Shown here: piece after piece, positions 15,830 to 23,475 of the stretch
How positions within the stretch are numbered: the stretch's first letter is position 1
Layout of the letters: each line of letters starts with the position of its first letter
Origin: Rhodospirillaceae bacterium
GTDB taxonomy: Bacteria > Pseudomonadota > Alphaproteobacteria > MPNO01 > UBA2964
DNA length: 36,727 bases
Direction: 5' to 3'
Assembly: GCA_002712335.1 (NCBI GenBank)
Contig: PATI01000021.1
Coordinates: 1-36,727, forward strand
Notes under the pieces: model-generated
The model's input: the letters and a program-made list of their open reading frames with translations, nothing else
Database searches by the model: none
What the model was told of the DNA's origin: nothing
Made by a program: the position numbers and the translations under genes

Positions 15830-16579
15830 TTGGAAAAAATAATGCGCAGGGATCAAATCATTGGGAATAGGGCTCGGATTGGCTATACCGTTGCGGCGTT
15901 GACAACAGAAGTTTATCCCGTTGATTGGTATCGGATTGTGCCAGATGGTGTGTCATTGATGATGATTACTCTCCCCCTAGGTACAAGGTCTCCGGATGAT
16001 CTTGAAAAATGCTATCAATTATCAATTGAGGCCGCGTATACTATGGCGCAGGCGGGTGCTGATCTAGTTTTACTCGGAGGATTGCCTATCAATATCTCCA
16101 AAGGCAATAAGGCTATTGACCTCTTAATTAAAAATCTAGAACAGGAAATTGGTGTGAAGGTTTCCTGTTCAGCTATTGCTCAAAGAAATGCCTTTTCGGC
16201 TCTAGATACAAAAAAAGTGTGCATCGTGCATCCCTTTTTGGAGGATCAAAACAAACGTCACGAAGAACATATGAATGACTATTTTGGGCTTGAAACTAGC
16301 GGTGTATTTTCCGGTGGTTATAGCTTGATTGAGTTGGGAAAGTTGCCGCCAAATTTTGCATTGGAGTGGGGAAGAAGAGCAATAATGGAAAACCCTGAGG
16401 CAGATACACTTTATTTTGGGTGTCCACATTGGACTGTAATTGATGCGATCAAACCCTTAGAAGAAGAATTTGAAGTGAGCGTGATGACTTCTCTTCAAGC
16501 AATTGCCTGGGAGTCAATGCGTAAGGCTGGCGTAAAGGACCAAATAGATGGTTTTGGCCGATTACTGCGTGATTTCTAA
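15830..16579 (+). CDS. Maleate isomerase / Asp-Glu racemase superfamily protein (arylmalonate decarboxylase-like)
   Basis: A 249-aa member of the Asp/Glu racemase fold, in the branch holding maleate cis-trans isomerase and arylmalonate decarboxylase. The N-terminal half has ARIGYTVAALTTEVYP and GADLVLLGGLPIN, and the C-terminal half has ADTLYFGCPHWTVIDAI. Racemases and maleate isomerase use two cysteines. Here only the second (C198) is present; the first site reads LLGGLPIN with no Cys or Ser. A single Cys at this second site is the arylmalonate decarboxylase arrangement (Gly74/Cys188). TTG at 15830 has AAGG 10 bases upstream; an ATG at 15842 (MRRDQIIG) is also possible. Monocistronic and divergent from the acyl-CoA synthetase. 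Confidence 0.82.
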   Translation: MEKIMRRDQIIGNRARIGYTVAALTTEVYPVDWYRIVPDGVSLMMITLPLGTRSPDDLEKCYQLSIEAAYTMAQAGADLVLLGGLPINISKGNKAIDLLIKNLEQEIGVKVSCSAIAQRNAFSALDTKKVCIVHPFLEDQNKRHEEHMNDYFGLETSGVFSGGYSLIELGKLPPNFALEWGRRAIMENPEADTLYFGCPHWTVIDAIKPLEEEFEVSVMTSLQAIAWESMRKAGVKDQIDGFGRLLRDF

Positions 16580-16787
16580 CCTTCCAATTGTTATTCTGGG
16601 TAATATTATTGTCCCAGATCATAGTCAAGGAGAAGAGGTTAATCTGGTGATTTGGATATTCAAGTGCTAAAGAAACTGGATAAAGACAGGGAAGGCTATC
16701 ACCTATCATTCGGTGCCTGATTGTTCTAATGGGTATGAAAATGACGTATAGCTGTCAGAACTCCCCACTTTTCGTATTTAAATATAC

Positions 16788-18947
16788 CTATTTTGTGGCC
16801 GTAACTTCTTGAACTGGTAAAATGCGGCAAGGAATACCGCGTATATCAGAGGACCCAGTCACCGGATCTTTGGGCCCATCATAACTAAGTGCGGCGTTAA
16901 CATTTATATCCAGAGCGCCGTGCTCCGGGCCGGGAGCCTCAGGATACCACCAGCCCATTCCGGTGCGCGCTATACCTTTCATTGTTTCATCTGTCACTTT
17001 TACCTTCAGACGACATCTCCCTGGGTTATCGGGTGTCTCTATTAAAATCCAGTCATCCGTTTTAACTCCTACATGAGATGCAGTGTCGGGATGAAGTTGT
17101 ACCCAAGGGTCAGGGGCAACTTTGCGGGCCCAGGCCTGATCTCTAAATCGTGAATGGTGATACGCTTTCTCTCGAGCACCCGTGAGAAGTAAAAAGGGAA
17201 ATTGTTCATTTAATTCTCTATTACCAGCGTTACCAGAAGTTGCGACGAAATTTGGCAATGGGTCTAGGCCGAGAGCATTCAGGGTTTCAGAAAATAGTTC
17301 AATTTTCCCTGTTGATGTCCTAAACCCATCTTGAGAAAAATTTCCTAGTTCATAGTTGAATCTTGAATAACCTTTTTCCAACAATTTACCGTAGTTAATA
17401 CCCGAGTCTCCGAGAAGGTATTTATTGAATTCCCTTTTTGTTTTCCAAGGAAAAAAACTTCTTGCTTGCTTATTTCCTCGTCTCTCCAGCCGCTTAATTA
17501 TTTCTCCTACAATCCAAAAATCACTTCTGGCTTCCCCAAGCGGTGGGTGCGATGGTTGAACGACACTTAGGCACGGACCGTTGGCTTCCAGTGAAATTTC
17601 TTCGTCCTCTAAGCCTGTGGTTTTTGGTAAAACTAAATCCGCAAATTCTGCCGTTGGCGTCATCATGTGCGTGCCAACACAGAAATAGTCGAGAGATTTG
17701 AGAGCTCTAATTGTTTTTTGGGTATTGGGATAGGTAACGGCGATGTTGACACCAGTTACATACATCGCACGAACCGGGTAGGGTTTGCCGGTTAACACGG
17801 CATTTATGACCGATGGATTATGGCAGGCAGTTTGCCAACCTTTTGGGCCAGCCCAAAGAGGAAAGCGATCAGCACCAATCGTTTTTTCTTCGATTTCAAA
17901 TGGCAGCCGGAACTCCGGCTTATGAAGCACCTCAATATAGTTGGTAAAGCCAGCTGGTTTTTTAATACGACGGTTTCCTCCCACGCGATCAAGGTTGCCG
18001 CTAATAGCGACCATGGTGTGGAAAGAACGGTAGGTCTGTACGCCGGCGCTGAAGGCGTCGATACCATGCCCGCTTATGAAGGTCGAAGGACCTCTCGCGT
18101 ACCACTGGGCAGCCGTAATTATATCCTGTGCTTTTACACCACTAATTTGTGCTGCCATTTCCGGTGTATATTCTCTGACGCGCTCAGCAAGATCCTGGAA
18201 CCCATGGCACCAGTCTTTAACAAATTTATGGTCATAGAGGTCTTTAGAGATTATCCAGTTCATCATAGCAAGTGCTATCGAAGCGTCGGTGCCCAATTTT
18301 GGTTGAAGCCAGAGATCTGATATCACGGCTGATTGGGTGCGGGCAGGGTCAATTGTTATAATTTTTGCACCCCTTTTTTTGGCCCGCTTGATAGCGAGCC
18401 ATTGGGTTGGGTCAGCAGCAGATGGGTTTCTGCCGACTATCAATGCGCATTGGGTGTTATCAATATCTTCGCCATTATTTATATTTAGTCCCGTGATTTT
18501 GTCAGATAACGCACGGCAACCACCACATAAATCTTGGTTCATCATCCAGTTGGGCGATCCAAATGCACGCATTAGAAGAGCTAGAGAGACACCGCGGCTA
18601 AAATGGGCATTGCTGACGGCACCACAAAGCGATAAAGGCCCATATTGTTTCTGAACCATAAGAAATTTTTCGCACATTTCATCAAGTGCTTCATCCCATG
18701 TTATGGTCTGCCAATTACCTTGTCCTCGTTTCCCTTTTCGGCGCATTGGTCTTAAAATGCGATCCGGGTGATAGGTTAGTTCTGGTAATCCACGCAGACC
18801 CTTAACACAAAATGCCCCTCGTGAAGCAGGGTGTTTAATATTGGGCGTAATGCCGATCACGCGACCTTGTTCAGTTGTGAATAGACCTCCGCAATGGGTA
18901 CTGCACTCCCAACAGGTGCTGGCAACAGTAGTGCTTTTTGTTTTCAT
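16788..18947 (-). CDS. Molybdopterin (bis-MGD) oxidoreductase with N-terminal [4Fe-4S] domain
   Basis: A 719-aa enzyme of the DMSO reductase/formate dehydrogenase superfamily. It opens with the [4Fe-4S] ligands C12-x2-C15-x3-C19 and C47 (CWECSTHC ... FCVKG). It continues with the MGD-binding domains (ALIVGRNPSAADPTQW, IITIDPARTQSAVISD, LQPKLGTDASIALAMMNWII, ISGNLDRVGGNR), and ends in the molybdopterin dinucleotide-binding barrel (LLTGAREKAYHHSRFRDQAW). C141 in NQDLCGGCRALSD is a good candidate Mo ligand. There is no Tat signal, so the protein should be cytoplasmic. No electron-transfer or membrane subunit is adjacent. The reaction could be a redox or a hydratase/hydroxytransferase type; I cannot tell. 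Confidence 0.88.
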   Translation of the reverse strand: MKTKSTTVASTCWECSTHCGGLFTTEQGRVIGITPNIKHPASRGAFCVKGLRGLPELTYHPDRILRPMRRKGKRGQGNWQTITWDEALDEMCEKFLMVQKQYGPLSLCGAVSNAHFSRGVSLALLMRAFGSPNWMMNQDLCGGCRALSDKITGLNINNGEDIDNTQCALIVGRNPSAADPTQWLAIKRAKKRGAKIITIDPARTQSAVISDLWLQPKLGTDASIALAMMNWIISKDLYDHKFVKDWCHGFQDLAERVREYTPEMAAQISGVKAQDIITAAQWYARGPSTFISGHGIDAFSAGVQTYRSFHTMVAISGNLDRVGGNRRIKKPAGFTNYIEVLHKPEFRLPFEIEEKTIGADRFPLWAGPKGWQTACHNPSVINAVLTGKPYPVRAMYVTGVNIAVTYPNTQKTIRALKSLDYFCVGTHMMTPTAEFADLVLPKTTGLEDEEISLEANGPCLSVVQPSHPPLGEARSDFWIVGEIIKRLERRGNKQARSFFPWKTKREFNKYLLGDSGINYGKLLEKGYSRFNYELGNFSQDGFRTSTGKIELFSETLNALGLDPLPNFVATSGNAGNRELNEQFPFLLLTGAREKAYHHSRFRDQAWARKVAPDPWVQLHPDTASHVGVKTDDWILIETPDNPGRCRLKVKVTDETMKGIARTGMGWWYPEAPGPEHGALDINVNAALSYDGPKDPVTGSSDIRGIPCRILPVQEVTATK

Positions 18948-19115
18948 ATACCTATCATAACTGAAAAACTTAAATACTGCATCAAGATCGTTAACTTGGG
19001 TCTTTGCTATGAATGTTTATTAAAATTTTTTAAATAATTCTTTTTCATAACACTCCGATATTACGGTAAAGTGACAGTAAGGTTGGTTATTAAAATACGA
19101 TATGAGGAATCGAAA

Positions 19116-19964
19116 ATGAAGTTGGTACGGTATGGTACAAAACATGCAGAAAAGCCTGGGGTGATTGACGGTGAGGGTATTCTCAGAGATCTATCCAATG
19201 AGATTGATGAAATTACGCCAAATATTATTTCACCCTCAGGACTTAAATCACTTTTGTCTATCGATGTGGAAACATTACCAAAAGTATCAGGGAATCCGCG
19301 TTTGGGCGTTCCCCTATTCGGAATTCCAAAGATCGTTGCGATCGGCCAAAACTATATGAACCATATTCTGGAAATGGGATATACGCCCCCAAAGGAGCCG
19401 GTGATCTTTGTGAAGGCTATTAGCTCTCTTACCGGGCCATATGACGCTATGGTAAAACCCAAAACCTCTAAAAAGTTTGATTATGAAGTTGAGCTTGCGG
19501 TTATCATCGGTCAAAAGGCAATCAATGTCTCGGCATCTGAAGCCTTGGAATGCGTCGCTGGGTACGCGATAATGAATGACGGCTCAGAACGCGGTTTTCA
19601 ACGAGAGAGGTCTGGCGGTACTACTAAAGGAAAAAGTGCTGATACCTTTGGACCGCTAGGACCATGGCTCGTCACAGCAGATGAATTCGGGGATCCTCAA
19701 TCCAAACGCATTTGGACTAAGGTTAATAATGAAATGCGCCAAGATGGTCATACTTCGGACATGGTATTCGGAGTTTCTCAGCTCATATCCTATGTCAGTG
19801 AATTTATGTCACTTAATCCCGGGGATGTTTTGACTACGGGTTCTCCTCATGGGGTTGCCGCGGGATTTGACCCTCCAAAATGGTTGCGGGTTGGAGATAT
19901 AATTGAAATGGGAATTGATGGTTTGGGAGAACAAAGGCACGAAGTTGTGGAATATAAGAATTAG
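19116..19964 (+). CDS. Fumarylacetoacetate hydrolase (FAH) family protein
   Basis: Metal-dependent hydrolase/decarboxylase of the FAH fold (282 aa), a family that cleaves C-C bonds in 1,3-diketo acids or acts as acylpyruvase/oxaloacetate decarboxylase. Metal ligands are E124 and E126 (KFDYEVELAVIIG) and D155 (MNDGSERGFQ). The family motif KIVAIGQNYMNHILEMG precedes them, and LNPGDVLTTGSPHGVAAGF follows. I start at ATG 19116 (MKLVRYG) because GAGGA lies 8 bases upstream and the family begins there. A GTG at 19071 would add 15 residues with no ribosome site. The stop overlaps the convergent RidA stop by four bases (TTAG). Confidence 0.92.
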   Translation: MKLVRYGTKHAEKPGVIDGEGILRDLSNEIDEITPNIISPSGLKSLLSIDVETLPKVSGNPRLGVPLFGIPKIVAIGQNYMNHILEMGYTPPKEPVIFVKAISSLTGPYDAMVKPKTSKKFDYEVELAVIIGQKAINVSASEALECVAGYAIMNDGSERGFQRERSGGTTKGKSADTFGPLGPWLVTADEFGDPQSKRIWTKVNNEMRQDGHTSDMVFGVSQLISYVSEFMSLNPGDVLTTGSPHGVAAGFDPPKWLRVGDIIEMGIDGLGEQRHEVVEYKN

Positions 19965-20431
19965 TCGGAGATCTGCATAATACCCTCAATTTCCATACAA
20001 AATTGACGTGGTAATTCAAACATGCCTACTGCACTGCGGGCGTGTTGACCGCGATGGGGTCCGAATAACTCGTATAAAAGATCGGATGCTCCGTCTATAA
20101 CAGCAAATTGTCTCTGAAATCCAGGAGCAGAATTAACCATCCCGTTAATTTTTACTACTCGCGTAATTCTTTCGAGCGTTCCCAATTCTTGTTTGACAGA
20201 CGAAAGCATACAGAGAGCGGTAGCTCTCGCGGATTCCACTGCTTCTGACTCTGTAATGGTATCCCCAACTTTCCCATACACCCTTACACCAAAATCTAAT
20301 GGTGGCGGGTGGCCAGAAATAAAAACGAGATTACCTGTAACAACGCAGCCGGTGCGGTTAGGGCTCGGATATACAAATGGCTTGGGAAGTTGAAAGTCTA
20401 AGGCTTCGAGCTTTTTCTCGATTTTATCCAT
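19961..20431 (-). CDS. RidA family protein (YjgF/YER057c/UK114)
   Basis: A 156-aa trimeric-type RidA protein; family members hydrolyse reactive enamine/imine intermediates made by PLP enzymes. The C-terminal part is highly conserved (RVVKINGMVNSAPGFQRQ, FAVIDGASDLLYELFG). It keeps the active-site arginine R132 in HARSAVGMFELP, the counterpart of Arg105 in the archetype, so deaminase activity is plausible. At about 155 aa it belongs to the longer RidA subgroup, not the 128-residue archetype. The PLP dehydratase at 23476-24477 would be a logical partner, though it is not in the same operon. The ribosome site before the ATG is weak. Confidence 0.92.
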   Translation of the reverse strand: MDKIEKKLEALDFQLPKPFVYPSPNRTGCVVTGNLVFISGHPPPLDFGVRVYGKVGDTITESEAVESARATALCMLSSVKQELGTLERITRVVKINGMVNSAPGFQRQFAVIDGASDLLYELFGPHRGQHARSAVGMFELPRQFCMEIEGIMQISD

Positions 20432-20572
20432 AATATTTTCTAATCATTAAAAATTTAATTATAGGGTGAAATAAGGTAATGTCGGTGTCAACATGGTGAC
20501 GGGGTTTCACTTGAGGTTTGCCTAGCTTATTAACGTCTTGGAAAAATATGTAAAACGAGTACAGGATAGACT

Positions 20573-21799
20573 ATGGAAGAAAATGCTGGTGCCCTTAATG
20601 GGATATGTGTACTTGACCTAACTAGGATTCTGGCCGGTCCTTTTTGCACGCAAACCCTTGGAGATATGGGGGCAGAAATCATAAAGGTAGAGCGCCCTGA
20701 CAGCGGAGATGATACGAGACGTTTTGGACCTCCTTTTCTCAAAGACGATAAGGGTAACGATACTATCGAAAGTGCCTATTTTATGGGCGCAAACCGAAAC
20801 AAAAAGTCTGTAGCAATTGATATTTCTAAATCCGAAGGTCAAGATTTGATAAGAAAAATTGCGACTAAGGCTGATGTTCTGGTAGAGAACTTCAAACTTG
20901 GAAATCTCACTCGGTATGGGCTGGGGTATGAAGACCTTAAGGAGCTCAACCCTAAGCTGGTTTATTGTTCCATTACTGGTTTCGGTCAAACAGGGCCTTA
21001 TGCCGAGCGTCCTGGTTATGACCCCCTTATTCAGGCGATGGGGGGCATCATGAGTGTTACGGGTGACCCAGACGGCGAGCCAATGAAAGCAGGCGTACCA
21101 ATCGCGGATATCATGGCCGGGATGTATGCAACAGTGGCAATATGTGCTGCCTTGAGGTCAAGAGAAGTCAATCATAAAGGTCAATTTATTGATATCGGAA
21201 TGTTGGATACTCAAGTAGCATGGCTATCAATTCAGGCAATGAACTACCTTATTAGTGGTGAAAATCCCATACGTCTCGGAAATGGACATCCAAACATTGT
21301 GCCTTATCAAGTTTTTTCTACAGCAGATGGACACATTATGTTGACCATTGGAAATGACACACAATTTAGAAGATTTTGCGAGTTTGCCGGCCGAACAGAC
21401 ATTGCGGATGATCATAAATTTAAGACCAATGGAGACCGTGTAAATAATCGTGAGCAGTTGATTGAGGTACTAAAACCCGTTTTAGCGTCAAAGTCGTCTG
21501 GTGAATGGCTGACCGAACTCGAAAAGTTAACCATTGGATGTGGACCTATTAACACTGTTCAGCAGGTATTCGATGATCAACACGTAAAAGACCGAGGTAT
21601 GATAATAAATATGCCTCATCAGGCTATCGACGGAGGTACCTTTCCGTTAGTTGCCAGTCCTCTTAAGTTTTCGAATACGCCGGTTACTTACCGTTACTCA
21701 CCGCCCATTTTAGGTGTAGATACAGAGAACGTGCTTCGCGATTTCCTTAACATGGGAGACACCGAATTATCTGAGTTACGTGATAAAAAAATCATTTGA
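20573..21799 (+). CDS. Class III CoA-transferase (CaiB/BaiF family)
   Basis: CoA-transferase of the formyl-CoA transferase family (408 aa), which moves CoA between an acyl-CoA and a carboxylate through an aspartyl-CoA thioester. The N-terminus has ICVLDLTRILAGPFCTQTLG and GAEIIKVERPDSGDDTR. The catalytic Asp is D179 in GVPIADIMAGMYA, matching Asp169 of formyl-CoA transferase. SITGFGQTGPYAERPGYD and the C-terminal GVDTENVLRD segment are also standard. AGGAT lies seven bases upstream of the ATG. Single gene, followed on the opposite strand by tRNA-Gly. It probably activates a dicarboxylic or hydroxy acid of the local pathway; substrates are not readable. Confidence 0.93.
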   Translation: MEENAGALNGICVLDLTRILAGPFCTQTLGDMGAEIIKVERPDSGDDTRRFGPPFLKDDKGNDTIESAYFMGANRNKKSVAIDISKSEGQDLIRKIATKADVLVENFKLGNLTRYGLGYEDLKELNPKLVYCSITGFGQTGPYAERPGYDPLIQAMGGIMSVTGDPDGEPMKAGVPIADIMAGMYATVAICAALRSREVNHKGQFIDIGMLDTQVAWLSIQAMNYLISGENPIRLGNGHPNIVPYQVFSTADGHIMLTIGNDTQFRRFCEFAGRTDIADDHKFKTNGDRVNNREQLIEVLKPVLASKSSGEWLTELEKLTIGCGPINTVQQVFDDQHVKDRGMIINMPHQAIDGGTFPLVASPLKFSNTPVTYRYSPPILGVDTENVLRDFLNMGDTELSELRDKKII

Positions 21800-21807
21800 C
21801 TGGGGAC

Positions 21808-21882
21808 TGGAGCGGGTAGAGGGAATCGAACCCTCGACACCGAGCTTGGGAAGCTCGTGCTCTACCACTGAGCTACACCCGC
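21808..21882 (-). tRNA. glyT: tRNA-Gly (anticodon CCC)
   Basis: The reverse strand folds into a complete 75-nt tRNA including an encoded CCA end (21808-21810). The acceptor stem is GCGGGTG/TACCCGC with one G-U pair, the D arm is GCTC...GAGC and the anticodon stem is CGAGC/GCTCG. The loop TTCCCAA gives anticodon CCC, and the T arm is GAGGG TTCGATT CCCTC. It should read GGG codons. The flanks GGGAC (5') and GTCCC (3') are complementary and could extend the acceptor stem in the precursor. It lies between the CoA-transferase and the DUF120 gene, transcribed against both. Confidence 0.96.
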
Positions 21883-21894
21883 CAAGTCCCTAGA

Positions 21895-21922
21895 AATATA
21901 TATGTGTAAAGTTTGTAGACAA
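21895..21922 (-). promoter_or_regulatory. Candidate promoter of tRNA-Gly
   Basis: On the minus strand TTGTCT (21917-21922) and TATATT (21895-21900) are separated by 16 bases. That would put the transcription start near the GGGAC leader just before the tRNA 5' end. Consensus-based prediction. Confidence 0.45.
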
Positions 21923-21959
21923 GTTTCATTTTTAAATATTAGGAGCAGGAAAAGCGCCA

Positions 21960-22370
21960 ATGCAGAATAAAATGTTAACTGGTAGAATTACAACCGGACT
22001 TGGTAAGGCGGCCGGATTTATGGATGTGGAGTGGGCCAATCAAGCTTTTTGTGACATACTGGGTCAACTGCCTTTTCCCGGTACGGTTAACGTGAAGTTA
22101 TCTTCTAATGAGGATATGAAGGTTTGGAGTTGTATAAAGTCTGTACCTGGCCAATTAATAAAGCCTCCAGACCCAAACTGGTGCAAATCATTTGTTTATA
22201 AAGCAGAAATATCTGGAAAGATTAAAGCAGCTATCATTCTTCCGGATGTGAAAGATTATCCAGATGATCAAATGGAGTTAATTGCATCTGAAAACGTTAG
22301 GGAGAGACTTTCTCTGGAAGATGGTGATCAAGTGAATATAGAAATTTGGGTTGATGGGAGGTTGGATTAA
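21960..22370 (+). CDS. DUF120 domain protein, homologue of archaeal CTP-dependent riboflavin kinase
   Basis: A 136-aa protein that matches the DUF120/archaeal RibK pattern from end to end. LTGRITTGLGKAAGF (residues 6-20) corresponds to the archaeal G-x-V-x-S-G-L-G-E-G-x-Y-F nucleotide loop. LPFPGTVNVKL (37-47) corresponds to PYxGTLNxKL, with T42 and N44 at the positions of the Mg-binding Thr43 and Asn45 of Methanocaldococcus RibK. MELIAS and LSLEDGDQVNIEI match its C-terminal EIIAP and LKDGDxIxI. The loop lacks the archaeal GEGRYF residues (KAAGF), so nucleotide or acceptor specificity may differ. AGGA lies nine bases before the ATG. Its TAA directly abuts the ATG of the enolase-superfamily gene, implying coupled translation. 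Confidence 0.82.
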   Translation: MQNKMLTGRITTGLGKAAGFMDVEWANQAFCDILGQLPFPGTVNVKLSSNEDMKVWSCIKSVPGQLIKPPDPNWCKSFVYKAEISGKIKAAIILPDVKDYPDDQMELIASENVRERLSLEDGDQVNIEIWVDGRLD

Positions 22371-23456
22371 ATGGAACCTTTTGTCATTAATTCTGGCCGA
22401 TCAGAACTTTGGCGTTACCCATTGCCGGGGGTAACTGGGGGCTCGGGTATAACAGAGGTAGATATCATAGTAGTGGAGTTAAATACACCGAGTGGTGAAA
22501 CAGGCATGGGCTTTAGTTATGTTTTGGGAGGCGGCGGGCATGCCGTTTCGTTGATGACATCGAATATGCTGCAGGAATTTGTCATAGGTAAAACACAAAT
22601 TCCTCCTCAAGCCCTATGGCATTCTTTAACTAGGTCCCTAAACCGTTTGGGAAGGGGTGTGGGGTATTTGGCAATTTCTGCTATCGATGTTGCAGCATGG
22701 GATTTGTGGGCTAAAACGCAAAACAAAACCTTGGGCGAGGTTTTAGGAGGCACTTCCAAACCCATACCGGTATATGGCAGCGGTGGGTTCGGTCCCAAGC
22801 AACCACCCGAAGATGCAGTTAAACAGGCCATTTGGTATGTGGATAAAGGGTATTCAGCAGTTAAATTGCGTTTTGCAGGTGATTTCGAAGATATCGAAAG
22901 ACTAAGGGCAGTTCGTGAAGCTCTGCCAGATACGGTGAAGATTATGGGTGATGCAAATGAAAAATGTGATTTACTCACTGCCAAGTGGCTCGCAAATGCA
23001 TGTGCTGATTATAATTTAGCATGGCTAGAGGAACCCCTTAAGACCGAGGACATTAGAGGATATGAGCAGCTAGCGTTACATTCGCCAATCCCCTTGGCAA
23101 CTGGAGAGCACCACCAAGGTTTGGTTGAATTAACACCATTCTTTAAATCAAAATCTTGCGCTGTAGTGCAGCCCGATTTGGCCATGACAGGCGGCATCAC
23201 GGAAACCATGCGTATTGCGACAATCGCGGGTTACTATGGTCTCGCGGTTGCACCCCATTTTTTACCTGCTCTATTTGTGCACGTTGCTGTGGCTAATCCT
23301 GCGGTTAAGTGGTTGGAACACTTCCCATTACTAGAGCCACTATTTTGTACGACGGCGAGCGTCGATGAAAATGGTATGATAAGTCCGCCGGATTGTTCCG
23401 GTCATGGATTATCTTGGGCTTCTGGGGTTCGGGATGAATTCAGAGTTGATATTTGA
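22371..23456 (+). CDS. Enolase-superfamily dehydratase/racemase (mandelate racemase/muconate lactonizing type)
   Basis: A 361-aa TIM-barrel enzyme that abstracts the alpha-proton of a carboxylate, typically to dehydrate a sugar acid or racemise a hydroxy acid. Metal ligands are D194 (MGDANEKCD), E220 (LEEPL) and E246 (TGEHHQG). The acid/base side chains are K165 in the KLR motif (second Lys of K-x-K replaced by Arg167) and the D269/H296 dyad (VQPDLAMTGG, APHF), with E316 near the C-terminus. This matches mandelate racemase (K164, D195, E221, E247, D270, H297, E317) almost residue for residue, apart from the K166-to-Arg change. That change points to a dehydratase or epimerase, not mandelate racemisation. 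Starts immediately after the DUF120 stop. Confidence 0.9.
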   Translation: MEPFVINSGRSELWRYPLPGVTGGSGITEVDIIVVELNTPSGETGMGFSYVLGGGGHAVSLMTSNMLQEFVIGKTQIPPQALWHSLTRSLNRLGRGVGYLAISAIDVAAWDLWAKTQNKTLGEVLGGTSKPIPVYGSGGFGPKQPPEDAVKQAIWYVDKGYSAVKLRFAGDFEDIERLRAVREALPDTVKIMGDANEKCDLLTAKWLANACADYNLAWLEEPLKTEDIRGYEQLALHSPIPLATGEHHQGLVELTPFFKSKSCAVVQPDLAMTGGITETMRIATIAGYYGLAVAPHFLPALFVHVAVANPAVKWLEHFPLLEPLFCTTASVDENGMISPPDCSGHGLSWASGVRDEFRVDI

Positions 23457-23475
23457 TTTTAACAAAAAATAGATC

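Noticed and set aside
16580..16787. Short frames in the gap after the isomerase-like gene
   Set aside because: Only frames of about 25 codons or shadows of the neighbouring gene are present, with no recognisable family.
19071..19115. GTG start extending the FAH-family protein by 15 residues
   Set aside because: No ribosome site; the internal ATG at 19116 has GAGGA at ideal spacing and matches the family start.
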